The notes beneath the pieces were generated by a model that was not told where the DNA came from, did not search any database, and was given only the letters and a program-made list of their open reading frames with translations. From Puccinia triticina (lineage: Eukaryota > Basidiomycota > Pucciniomycetes > Pucciniales > Pucciniaceae), in contig NC_070562.1 in the NCBI RefSeq assembly GCF_026914185.1, forward strand, positions 6,014,001 through 6,078,000: a stretch of 64,000 nt of DNA, in the 5' to 3' direction. Both the position numbers and the translations under genes were made by a program. Shown here piece by piece: positions 11,422 through 21,957 of the stretch; the stretch's first letter is position 1; each line of letters opens with the position of its first letter.

Positions 11422-11998
11422 AACTTAACTAAGTCCCTCTGTTGGAGGGGGAACACCGTCCCGCAGGGACCCTCCAAAGGAGGGACTTATACACTAAGTG
11501 GACCCTGCGGCCTGAGAGAATTAGCAACTTGGCCTTTTTCAAGCCTGTGTAGCTTCATCACATCACATTATTGATTGAGTTGTAGGGGAACAAAAGATGC
11601 ACAACATCAAGGAGAATCTTTCCACCTATTGTCCTATTTTTAGGAATATGTAATGACAGTCAAATGCCATTTTTTGCAACTTCATTAGTTGGCTATATCC
11701 CGTGTCACACATGTTGCACTGTACAGAATCTGAAATCCATGATGTTACAACTCTGATTGCAGCTCACCAAGAGGTGTTGAGGATAGGAGAAAATAGTAGA
11801 AAGATAGCAATAGCTTGGGCCGTCCTAGAAATTTAAACAATATCAAAAATGGTGCCAAGGCTCATGAGGGAGATTGATTCTAAAAAATTCCCCACCAAAA
11901 GTCATAATTCTCTCAGGCCGCGGGGTCCACATAGCGCGTAAGTCCCTCCTTTGGAAGTTGCCTTGCTCCCCCAAGGAGGAGGGAATTGGCTAAGTTAG
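11422..11998. mobile_element. TIR element with ~100-bp inverted arms
   Basis: Left arm CTAAGTCCCTC..GGAGGGACTTA..GTGGACCCTGCGGCCTG is matched in inverse by CAGGCCGCGGGGTCC..TAAGTCCCTCCTT..GGGAATTGGCTAAG. The exact ends and the target-site duplication are ambiguous. No coding capacity. A fragment of the same family lies at 24595-24630. Confidence 0.55.
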
Positions 11999-11999
11999 C

Positions 12000-12700
12000 A
12001 AATCTCAAGGTTTGAGACCCCAATTACCGGAACAGGTTGGTCATTGAGGGGAGGACCTCTCAATGACCAGAAAAGCAATGACCGACCTGTTCCGGTCATC
12101 AAACAGGTTGGTCATGGTCATTGAGGGTACTCCCCCAACAACCAACACACACTTTTCATCAAGGGGAGTTGTTACTCCCCTCAATGATTGCATTAGGACC
12201 ATCCTTGATGACCTGTCCTGGCTGATGACCGGTCTCTTTTCAGTCATTGAGGGCAGCTCAAAGCAAGCCAAGGGCCAGGGTTAACCAATTAAACCGGCGG
12301 GGGAAAGCAGTACTTGAGGCAGTACCCGGGTACTACACCACTTTTTCCAAAAAAATGGGCACCTGGCGCCACCTGGCGGGTGCAGGCGGTACCCGCCCAC
12401 AGATGCCAGGTACTGCCAAACATGTACCAGTTGACATTCTCTACCATAGAATTGACCATAACAAATTGATGGTGTTACAAATCTGAGGGAAACTCAACTA
12501 GAGGAGTTGAGGGAAAGATGGGGACAGCTTGGGTCATCCCATAAATAAAAATTATAGAAAAAAGATGCAAAAACTCATGTGGGAGATTGGTTTTAAAAAA
12601 GTCCCCACCCAAAGGGCTAATTCTCCACTGTTGCGGGTTCAACATACCCTGGAAGTCCCTCCACCAGGGGAGACTTTGACGCACTCTCCAGGAGTCCAGA
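12000..12700. repeat. Remnants of palindrome array and GGTACC-rich hAT end
   Basis: 12030-12260 has degenerate inverted copies of a GGTCATTGAGGG / CCTCAATGACC motif like the arrays inside the non-autonomous elements further right. 12310-12430 is rich in GGTACC/GGTACCC as in hAT ends. 12640-12710 carries a CACCAGGGGAGA..GAGAGTGCCAG block related to 38093-38147. No intact element boundary is readable. Confidence 0.45.
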
Positions 12701-12866
12701 GAGTGCCAGAGTCTAATTTTATGTTGTTCTGGGTCTGATGTGAGTCAGATGTGGATTAGTAAATGATTAATAAATTCTTCAGAAGTCAATGGGAAGTGTG
12801 TCAGAAGTGATGCGGAATTATCACAGGACCTTGTGCAATGTTGTATAGAACCATTTAATTTTCTAA

Positions 12867-13238
12867 GGCCCTGTTTGGCACTGATATAAATATAGGTGAT
12901 ATAATCACTGGTTAATTCAATGAAAAATACAAAGTTCAACATAAAGCCTCCAAATTTGTTTTTGTAGGCAGCCTACAGTGCTGGTCTCTTCAACTGTGAA
13001 CCCAGAATCAACTTATCCAGCCATCTTCAGCACCATAATACCATTATGTTACTTCTGATATAATGGTATTATGGTGCTGAAGATGGCTGAATCAGTTGAA
13101 TCTGATTTCAAATTTGAAGAGACCAGCCTGTAGGTTGCCTACAAAAAAAATTTGGAGGCTTTATGATGAATTTTCTATTTTTTATTGAATTAATCAGCAA
13201 TTATGTCACCTATCATTATATTGGTGCCAAACGGGGCC
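12867..13238. mobile_element. Tourist-like MITE (372 bp) with TAA target-site duplication
   Basis: Ends GGCCCTGTTTGGCAC and GTGCCAAACGGGGCC are inverse, flanked by TAA on both sides. The two arms are complementary over most of their length and meet in a near-perfect stem around 13015-13095 (CCATCTTCAGCACCATAAT and its inverse). The 3-bp TAA duplication suggests mobilisation by a PIF/Harbinger transposase. Confidence 0.75.
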
Positions 13239-13241
13239 TAA

Positions 13242-13721
13242 GTATAACTTAATTACAATCTGCCATAAAATCATAGTTAATCAATGCCCAATTATTACTT
13301 GTTTATGGTGAATTTCTGTTGATCAATTTCTCTATGTCAAAAGGGTTCCAAACAACGTAAATGTGACCTGCAGGAGCTTTCATGGCTTTCTGACCAGTTT
13401 TTACTTGTAATGGAGCTGTGAAAGGAGCCTTCAGTGATCTGTCACCCTAATTTACGCGCGCACACAAAGGTGACATTGGCAAAGTGGAAAAAAACTCACA
13501 TGCATGTGCATGGAGACATTGGAAAACAAACAAACACAAAAACAAGTCACAAGCTTATATATGTTAAGAAGCCAGGATGTCTATCTGAAATCTGGGACCA
13601 CACACCTCCAAGCTTGACTTGAGTCATATTTTCACCTTACTTTCATCCTTTTTTGGCTCAATTCTAGATGATACCGGCCTTCTTTAGGGAAACATGCCAA
13701 TTCAGATGGGCCTTTCACATC
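13242..13721. other. Spacer left of hAT-1
   Basis: AT-rich sequence without a recognised gene or repeat. It includes the left target-site copy of hAT-1 at its end (13722-13729). Confidence 0.35.
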
Positions 13722-13729
13722 ATTCTAAC

Positions 13730-16700
13730 TAGAGATGGCTCCAACACACCCGGGTACCCGCGGCCTGTTTTGACCCAATCCTCACATCCGCACCCACACC
13801 CGCACCCGCAGGCGGGTACCCGGGCGGATACACCCGGGTACCCGCTACTCAAAGCGCAGTCAGACAGCAACATAATTTTATAATTTCATCATAATACTTA
13901 ACTTGGTGACGGCAGGGTGGCAGATGTTCACTCCACTGTCACCACATTGCCCTCAGGGGCACCGGTATCCTTTGAAGTACTCCTCCTCTTATCCTTCTTT
14001 TTTTCCATGTATTGGTGGAGCGCCAGACGTTTTATTTTGTCGTTCTTTGAGTAGAACGCCAATGCCATTCCTCTACTTACAGATTTTGGATGGAGTTTAT
14101 GTCTCCTGGTGGAGACATAGTCTCGGCCAAAGCTGAACGTCCGCTCTACATCAACTGTCGTTGCTGTATGAAAAACAAAAGAAAAAAATTCAAATTTTTG
14201 TTGTGATACATTTGAATAATAGCACAATCTTACCTGGGCAGCTGAGGACATCAAGAGCCATCTGTATGAGACCATTGTGATCGTTTCCACTCCGTTTCTG
14301 GTCGGTCCACCACTTGAGGGCATTGATTGGCTCGCCATCTTCTAAATACAGGCCGCCAGAGAGCCATATGTCCACGGGATCCGAAAGTGATTCAGCGGAT
14401 CTGGCTACAGCAGCTGCGCTGAGCCCTGCCAGAACACCGCTTTGTGGCTGCAGCATCCTTTGATCAGCTCAGTGGGTTGGAGTGAGAAAAATAAGTAGAA
14501 AGCTTACCTTTGCCGGTCCTTTCTTTGGCGGTCTGGGGCCTCAATCCAGGTTTCTAGGCTTATACCACTTCTCGTACATCTCGCGAGTAAGGCGGATTGC
14601 CTCATCAATCCATGATTGAGGCCATTTGGCCAGCTTGAAGTACTTGTCCTTGAACGAGGGATGGAGCACTGAAAGCATCAAATTGATAATTTTTGATTAC
14701 CAAAATTTTACTTAGAATTAGTCAGAAACTCACCCATTGATATTCGGTAAATCGGTGAGCAGTCTGTAAGTGAATAGTACTTGTTTGTAATTTTAAGCCC
14801 AGCGCGGCATGCATTTCGTAATGCAGGAGGATAAGATTGGTTCTTGTTTGTGATCACGGCTGAAAGGTTTGCGGTGATTTGATCAATCATGACAACCACT
14901 TCGGCGACCCGAGCTGAGCCAGATGTGGATAGTTGAAGGGTTATGTCGTAAAACGGTTTCAGAACCTGCACAAGGTCCGCGGCCAAGTCAAAGTCTTCCT
15001 GGCTCACATGGATGCTGCGGGTTGTGCCAAACCTCTTATCACGCTGCCACATAATACTTGAAAATAAAACATGTCAGTTTTGTTCATCCCTGACCGAATC
15101 ATCAGGCAAATAGTCTTACATGGCCTTCTCGCATCTGATGATGCTTGAAAGCTGCAAGTATGTTGAGTTCCAACGAGTTGGGACGTTGCGTTTGACGTTA
15201 TGAGGCCTCTTGCATTGATTTTCTTGACAAAGCGCAATAAATTGGGCCTTGGAGTTTGGGGATTTCTTCAACTTGGTGGCAATAGTGCGAAACTGAAGAA
15301 GATGAAAAATAAACAATGAGTGTTAATGGATTAAAGGTTTAAAGGAATAGGGTGAAAAAACAACCTTTGCAAGGGATCGACGACACGAGTAGGAAGTATA
15401 AACATCGTCATCTTTTTTGTCTTCAAAATCATCGATATCAGCCAGAGTAAGATCATCATCTTCTTTTAATTTGCCATTGGACTTCTCAAGAACATCGGTG
15501 AGAACTTCTTCTTCATCAGATGAAATTTCATCTTCCTCATCATCAAACCTATGGATTGAAGTACAAAAGCTTTAATCAGACTTTGGTCCGAACTTGCTTG
15601 GCAGCTAAGAGCCAGTGTGAATGTGAAAAAGAATCTCACCCTTCAATGAGATCCTGCGCTTCTTTCTCCTCATCGGAATCCTCATCCTCAAAAGCTTGAC
15701 CATTGGCTTTTTTGTCACGTGAGAATAGTCGAAGAATCGCCTTGACAATAAGGTTCAGGATATGTGCAAAGCACCTTATCCACTGCGGCTCACCTTTGAA
15801 CCGCTTCCAACCAAGCTTCTCCAACTCGGCGACCATCTTCCCATTGTTTGCCGCATTTTTGGAAACAATCCCGCATATCTAATGAGAGCAATTGGTTGAA
15901 TCATTTATCATTTCCAACAATATAAGAGAAAAATAAAAAGGAAACTTACTCGGTTTTTCAATTGAAACTTCTCTACAATGTATTGGACCATACGCGCCAA
16001 GTATTCGCCGGTATGACTTTCTTTAAGCTGGACAAAGTCCAAGGGCATTGCATCCAACTTGACTGTGCCTGCGCTGTTGTCCAAAAGCCGGTAAACCACT
16101 GCTCCAATGATGTCGAATCCATTTGGGGTCTGCCATGCATCAACACCCAGGTAAAGTGCCCCCTTGTGGACCTGAATAAATTATGGATGGCAGGGGTTTG
16201 AGGTGCTTTTGGTCAACATTTGAAGTCGAAATATAGGAATTAAAAAATCGCTGACTCACCCGCAATTCCTCGCAAAGGTGCTCCTGCGTAGAAAGGTAGA
16301 GCATATGAATTGCTTTCGAGACCATCTTTCGAGTTGGAAGATGTTTCAGGATGATCGGATGCAGAACTCTCTTGAGGCTTGCTTCTTCCAAGGCCAAGAA
16401 AGGTTGTGCTCCCTCTGCACACCAAAGAGCACACCTTTGCAAGACCTAGAGGGAGTAGGTCAGGCAGATGAGAACAATGAAATGCAGAGAATGAAAAAAC
16501 TCATGCGACTTGCCTCCCGCGGGTCAATATCACCGGTTCCAGTTACACCAAGTGTTGCGAGATTCTTGTTATCTGGGGGCTTTTGCTGCTTCCTCAGGCA
16601 TTGACCTGCATGCGTGAGAAGATTACTGCATGAAGAGTTGTATGCCGGCCAATTGATATTTTTAGCACATCTAGAAATATTTTAATGGGAATAGTTTAGG

Positions 16701-18437
16701 ATATCATGATCTTGTTTCTTAAATCTTCTCAAAGAAATCATACTCACATCTTACATTTCCACGCAATCATACGGCGTTGGAACTTATCTAGCTGATCGGA
16801 CATAGTGGGAGGCTTGTAAGAGGCATACGCAGAACTAACTTGGTTGAATGCAAGTTTCTGCGCTGTGGAACTACTCTTGGGATGAATAGAGCTGGAGAGG
16901 GAATGGTGCTTTAATGGGCTGCCTCTCTGGGAACAAGAAAAAGAATATAAGAGTGTGGACTCTTATGGAAAGGTGTGGCTATAGAGGATTCTTGAGGTTT
17001 GTCTAAGGGTTTACTTTCTACTAATCTAATAGCAAGTTAAAGGTAATGTAAAGTCTGTCCAACCTGATATATTTGGCATAGACTTATCAAGCTTGTCCAC
17101 TCTGATTTAATGGCATAAGCTAGGCTAGTGAATGGTGACCAGTGATCTGAATTACTTTGACAGGATCTGATGGGGAATAAATGAAGAGGAAAACAACCCA
17201 GTTTATATACACAAGAAAGAGGAGCCATGAGGAAACAAGGATAACCTGCAGGGAAGCATAGAACATTCTACTTCTATAGGATGAAACAGCCATGTGGTCA
17301 GAGTAGTGGTTCAAGGAGTCACATGATGGTGTAATAGTGGGTGGGGATGATGCCATCTTCTGGGGGCTATGGTGCAATCTTCCTAGTTGGAGGAGGGGAT
17401 ATGTGAGACATAAAAGGGGTAGAATATTCTATGATCTAAGATAGGAGGAGTTATGAGTTTCAGGAAGTGTTTCAGGAAGAAGTAATCTAAGGATCTAAGA
17501 TAGGAGGAGTCAGGTGTTTCATGAAGTGTTTCAGGAAGTAATAATCTAGGTGGGGTTTGGGGCTATGTCTAGCATAATGTGTATCATGTTGGGTTTGGAG
17601 GGTGAAGGGTTTCAAGGGTGCTTATACATCTTTGAGCACATGGTTCTAAGGAAACACTAGAAGAAGGGGGTAAAATGTGATCTGGGTAGATGTTTGAGAC
17701 TAGGAAGAGGGTTTATCCAAGAGAGGGAGAGTGTGGGAAGAGGGAATACTATTATCCAGGGTATTTCCATTGAGTGGGGATGTTGAGGGGCTTGGGCTTT
17801 GCTGACAAGGGGGCCAGAGGTATGGGATTTATTCTTGAGGTGTGACAGCATTGTGATTGATGGTTGCTGGTTTTCTGGGTAGATCAGGATTGGCTTACCA
17901 CAGCGCGTGTTCTACACATTCAAAATATGAATTTTTATCAGTGAAATACACCACAAGGAAAAAAAGAAAGGAAATCACCTAGACACTGCTCATCTGTCGT
18001 TCCAGCTCCAACCTGTGTGCTACTTGGGGTGGCTGAGGAGTCCACATCGTCCTGGTCTTCCTGTTCATTGGTTTGTTTGGGTTCGGTGTTGCCTTCTATT
18101 TCCGCCCAACTTTGGAGCCTTTTACGGGGTCGTGTCATTGTTAGTCGGTACAGAATGGGGGGGCAGTGCAGGGGGGAGGGACCAACAGGGAGGAGGGCAG
18201 CGGCGGAGAGGACGGGAGGGCCGGGCCGGAGATACTGTGCTGCGCAGCTGTGGGCCACCACGGCTTACATATCTGGGCGGGTGTGGCGTAAAAGTACCCG
18301 GGTACCTGCTGGAATTTTACCAGAATCCTAGACATCCGCACCCACACCCGCACCCGTTGGCGGGTACCCAACGGCCTTGGCGGGTACCCGCCAGCAGATA
18401 GCAGGTACCCGCAACGGGTTCGCCGGAGCCATCTCTA
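13730..18437 (-). mobile_element. hAT-1 transposon, complete (4.7 kb)
   Basis: Ends TAGAGATGGCTCC and GGAGCCATCTCTA are perfect inverses. ATTCTAAC on both sides (13722-13729 and 18438-18445) is an exact 8-bp target-site duplication, the hAT signature. Just inside each end lie several CCCGGGTACCCGC-type motifs, probably subterminal transposase-binding sites. The transposase gene lies on the minus strand. Confidence 0.92.
13928..18138 (-). CDS. hAT transposase with BED zinc finger (multi-exon)
   Basis: Read on the minus strand: start MTRPRKRLQSW at 18138; a BED-type finger around 16750-16600 (WKCKIC.., CSNLLTHAGQC); the first catalytic block YLGVDAWQTPNGFD (about 16160-16110); the RCFAHILNLIV block (about 15780); CQENQCKRPHNVKRNVPTRW (about 15200); LKPFYDITLQLSTSGSARV (about 14960-14900); and the C-terminal dimerisation motif TTVDVERTFSFGRDYVSTR, stopping at 13928. 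About a dozen exons are separated by introns of 50-100 nt. The first intron is about 1.1 kb and probably holds extra inserted sequence. In the exon near 14.65-14.51 kb a TGA (14543-14541) follows WYKPRNLD, 11 codons before a donor. It would remove the dimerisation domain unless a GTATAAG donor just before it is used. Whether the gene is active is uncertain. Confidence 0.8.
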
Positions 18438-18445
18438 ATTCTAAC

Positions 18446-18599
18446 AGGGATGTACATGTTGTTGATCTGTGGGAGGCCCAACCTGCAATTTTTAACAAAC
18501 TTACACACGCGCACATGACAGCTAAATTAGCAAAGTGAAAACAATTACCACCTTCATGCGCATATAAATAATATGAATTGAAACCCAATAATATGGGGT
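18446..18599. other. Spacer between hAT-1 and the next element
   Basis: A short AT-rich stretch separating the right target-site copy of hAT-1 from the left target-site copy of the 18608 element. It resembles 13440-13570 in its rare words (TTACACACGCGCACA). No gene. Confidence 0.35.
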
Positions 18600-18607
18600 A
18601 TCAAATA

Positions 18608-19732
18608 TAGAGATTGCCAAGTGGACCCGCAGGCGGGTACCCGCCACATGGCGTCGGGTACCCGTGCGCGGGTGCCGTGCATGGGTCCGGGTGCGGGATT
18701 TTGGGCAAAAAAGCACCAGGTACCCAGATACCCGCCAAAAATACCCGCGGCAGGCAGGTCTTCCAAGTACCCGGGTACCCGCCAAAAATATCCGCGGCAG
18801 GCGGGTCTTCCAGGTACCCGGGTACCCGCTGTTACGGTCACTGAGGGGGTTGATTCCTCGAGATGACCGGGACAGATTCTGGTCATCAAGGGGAATCAGC
18901 CCTCTCAATGACCGGGACGGACCCCTGTCGTCAAGAGGCATACAGCCCTCTGAATGACCGGGATCTGTCCCAGTCATCAAGAAGAATCAGCCCTCCCAAT
19001 GAACGGGATTTGTCCTGGTCATTGGGAGGGTTGTTTTCTCTCGATGACCGGGACAGATCCTGGTCGTTGGGAGGAATCAACCCTCTTGATGACCGGGACA
19101 GACCCCAGTCATTGAGAGGAATTTAACCCTCTAGGTGACCCGGACAGATCTTGGTCATCAAGGGGAATCAGCCCTCTCGATGACCGGGACAGATCCTGGT
19201 CATTGAGAGGAAACAACCTTTTCAATGACCGGGACAGAACCCAGTCATCAAGAGAAAACAACACTCTTGATGACCGGGAAAGGACCCGGTCATCAAGAGG
19301 AAACAACCCTCTTGATGACCGTGACAGAACCCGGTCATTGTGAGGAAACAACCCTCTTGATGACTGGAACAGACCCCGGTCATCAAGAGGAAACAAGCCT
19401 CTCAATGAGCGGGGTCTATCCCGGTCATCAAGAGGGTTGTTTCCTTGCAATGACCAGGATCTGTCCCGGTCATCAAGAGGAAACAACCCTCCCAATGAAT
19501 GGGACAGAGCCCGGTCATTGAGAGGAACCATCACTCTTGAAGAAAAGTCTGTAGCTGTCATCCAGTGAGGGTGTTGGATAAAGAAAAGCACAAATACCCG
19601 CGGTACCCGCAAAAAGTACCGCCAGTACCCGCCCGCGGGTGCCGTGTACGGGTACGGGTGTCTGAATATCACAAAAAACACCGCGGGTACCTGGACACGC
19701 GGCAGGTACCCGGGTCCACTTGGCAATCTCTA
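18608..19732. mobile_element. Non-autonomous hAT-3 carrying a palindrome array (1125 bp)
   Basis: Ends TAGAGATTGCCAAGTGGACC and its exact inverse, flanked by ATCAAATA on both sides (18600-18607 and 19733-19740). GGTACCC-rich subterminal regions occupy about 150-200 bp at each end. Between them, 18830-19550 is a tandem array of about 40-bp units, each with an inverted repeat of the type CTTGATGACCGGGACAG / CCCGGTCATCAAGAG. Long 'open' frames across the array reflect the repeat period, not a gene. Confidence 0.92.
18830..19550. repeat. Palindrome array inside hAT-3
   Basis: Roughly 16 units alternate TGACCGGGACAG..CCCGGTCATCA cores with AGGAAACAACCCTC spacers. Each core can fold into a hairpin. 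It is related in core sequence (TTGATGACCGG) to the arrays at 21820-21957, 23588-24090 and 38370-39310. Confidence 0.85.
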
Positions 19733-19740
19733 ATCAAATA

Positions 19741-19869
19741 TGACAAAATCCACCATTATGTAATTGACAGGTTTGAAAAAATCCACCATTTTTAAAACAT
19801 GCTGGTCCTTCTTCTACCCCATCTTGGGATCCACTGGTGACAAATTTATCTTTTGGCCAATTGACTGGT
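19741..19869. other. Spacer between hAT-3 and the L2 solo LTR
   Basis: AT-rich sequence. Its last bases (GACTGGT) are the left target copy shared by the solo LTR and hAT-4. Confidence 0.4.
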
Positions 19870-20850
19870 TGTCAGCCTTAGAGTCAACACAGTTGACCTA
19901 AAACTGCCTTTTATCTCCATTTTATAACTAAATGTGCTCCTATCTTTTTAACCTTAAGACATAAGGTTGTTTTGACTTCAGATTCTGATTTCTCATGCAA
20001 TTTTGACCTCAGTGTTCACTGATCACTTTACAATATCTCTACTCCTTCATAGAGTTTGTGGTTTGTGACACACATGCACAGCAGCGCCGTGTAGTTGCGC
20101 CTGAGCGCTCCCAACCACATGTACATGTGTGATTATGTCATCCAACTTTGAAAATTTTTGAAGTCAGGATCCCCCATGCAGCTGGAGGATCCACAGACTT
20201 CAGCACACCAGAAACACACCCCAGATAACCCCAGGATCACCTCCAAAGAGTTTACAACACTCCCAGTATACCTACCGTCACAGGCGCCTAGGATATTGAC
20301 AGTAAGTAACCTCTTTCACTGAACCTTGTTTATCTCAGAGGTACAACTCTGTGTCTTGCTTGATCTGCTCTTTTCTGCTGGCCTTTGCCTTCTTTTGATC
20401 ACAGGGCTGTCCCTCCATATCTGCTGGCCTTTGCCTTATTCTTGATCACAGGGCTGTCCCTTCTTATCTGCTGGCCTTTGCCTCAAATCTAGGTTACAGG
20501 GCTGTCCCTCAGGTTTCCCTTTAAGAACCTTGACTATCCAGAAGGAAGCTAAAAAATTGTGGCTGGAATTAAACTTATCTAATCCAGAGACCCTCCACAT
20601 TTCTTTAGTGAGAGGAGGCTGTAGCACTTTCTAGCACAGCTTAGCAGCACTCTTCTGAAGAGTAGAATTGCCAGTGGACGTGCATTCCCACTAGAATAAC
20701 CTAGTATATCCTCTTATCCTGATCCTGTCCTGTTTCTCTTTTCTCTTTCTCTATTTCTCTCCTAGTTGTATTTTCTTTATCCAAAGAAATCCAAATATTT
20801 CCCCCCTTCTTTCTTGTGTCCTATAGTCACTATAGAGACTCAGGCTCACA
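19870..20850 (+). mobile_element. Solo LTR, family L2 (TGTCAGCC..GGCTCACA)
   Basis: It starts TGTCAGCCTTAGAGTC and ends GACTCAGGCTCACA, with canonical TG..CA ends, flanked by CTGGT on both sides (19865-19869 and 20851-20855). A second copy lies inverted at 53453-54276 and a truncated one at 37255 onward. It contains a three-copy ~55-bp minisatellite at 20374-20505. Confidence 0.85.
20374..20505 (+). repeat. Three-copy minisatellite within the L2 LTR
   Basis: The unit CTGCTGGCCTTTGCCT..CACAGGGCTGTCCCT recurs three times at about 45-55-bp spacing. It is present in this LTR copy and not obvious in the copy at 53453. Confidence 0.7.
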
Positions 20851-21111
20851 CTGGTTTAGAGATCTCCAGTGGGTACCTGTTTGGCGGTACCCGGCACCCG
20901 TTGACGGGTACTCGCCACTGCCCTTTGAGTACCTGTCCGCAGGTGCCGGGTAAGGGTCCGGGTATACAATTTGGGCTGAAAAATCTCCGGGTACCCGGGT
21001 ACCAAACAGGTACCCATCGTTGTCAGCCGCAGTTTTGCACTCCAAGTGAGCTTGATGGCTGGCCATCAACATCATCCCACTCAATGGCCGGCCATCGAGT
21101 GGGGTACACAC

Positions 21112-21814
21112 TCAGGTTGCAGGTGGGCTCGGGCGGCCCGTGGGCAGCCCGGGCCCGTCCTGGGCCCAGGCCGGGCCCGGACATGCCAATTCAAAAAAAA
21201 CACATCATCAGCCCGGCCCGCAGAAGCCCATGCTTTTCCCGGGCCAGGCCTGGACACCCCAGCCGGCCCGCCTCCTTTTTACCCCATATATACCGCAGAT
21301 CTATTATGCCATACAGCCCAAAAAGCACCGTGTGCCCGGGCTGCGCTGGGGGGGAGCCCGTAAATCATTCATCAAATAATGCAAATCCTGATGATTCCTG
21401 ATTTCATTTCTCTGTCATGTTTTATATACATTAACCTTAAACACCCAGTGCTGCTCCTGAGTCCTATCTAAAATATTATACAAGATTTAATTGTGGTTTC
21501 TTAAATATTAGTGACCTCAAGAGAGATAAATAAGTGCCTCCGAGCATCTAAAACTTAGATGCCCATGAGCTGGGTGACCTGCCAACCCAACTGGTAACTA
21601 CATTACTCAGAGCCCATGGGCTGACCCAAGCCCGGCCCCAAGACTGACTTAGAGTCCATGGGCCGGCCCAAGCCCAGTCCAAAGATTGCTTCCTGGGCCA
21701 TGGGCTGGGCAGAGAGTTGGCTCATTTTGGCCTGGCCCGGCCCAGCCCGCCTTTCAGCGCGGGCCGGGCCTGGACACCTATTTTGGGCCCGGGCCTGGCC
21801 CACTTGCAACCTGA
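21112..21814. mobile_element. Non-autonomous hAT-5 (703 bp), GGGCCC-rich
   Basis: Ends TCAGGTTGCAGGTGGGC and (inverse) TCAGGTTGCAAGTGGGC. The flanks are GTACACAC and TTACACAC, a 7/8 match for an 8-bp hAT target-site duplication. The subterminal regions are rich in GGGCCCGG and the middle is AT-rich. No coding region. Confidence 0.75.
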
Positions 21815-21819
21815 TTACA

Positions 21820-21957
21820 CACCCCTCTTGATGACCGGACATCAAGCGGAGTACATGCCCCGTACACGCCCTGCTTGATGACCGGACATCAAGCATAGTA
21901 CACACCCCACTTGATGACCGGACATCAAGCGGAGTACACACCCTGCTTGATGACCGG
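21820..21957. repeat. Palindrome array of hAT-4, left part
   Basis: Units CTTGATGACCGGACATCAAG followed by a GTACACACC spacer. The array is cut by LTR-like copy A at 21957 and resumes at 23588. Confidence 0.8.

Noticed and set aside
19109..19726. 205-codon minus-strand open frame
   Set aside because: It lies across the tandem palindrome array of hAT-3. The repeated LSRSSRGLFPLDD-type text is a by-product of the repeat period.
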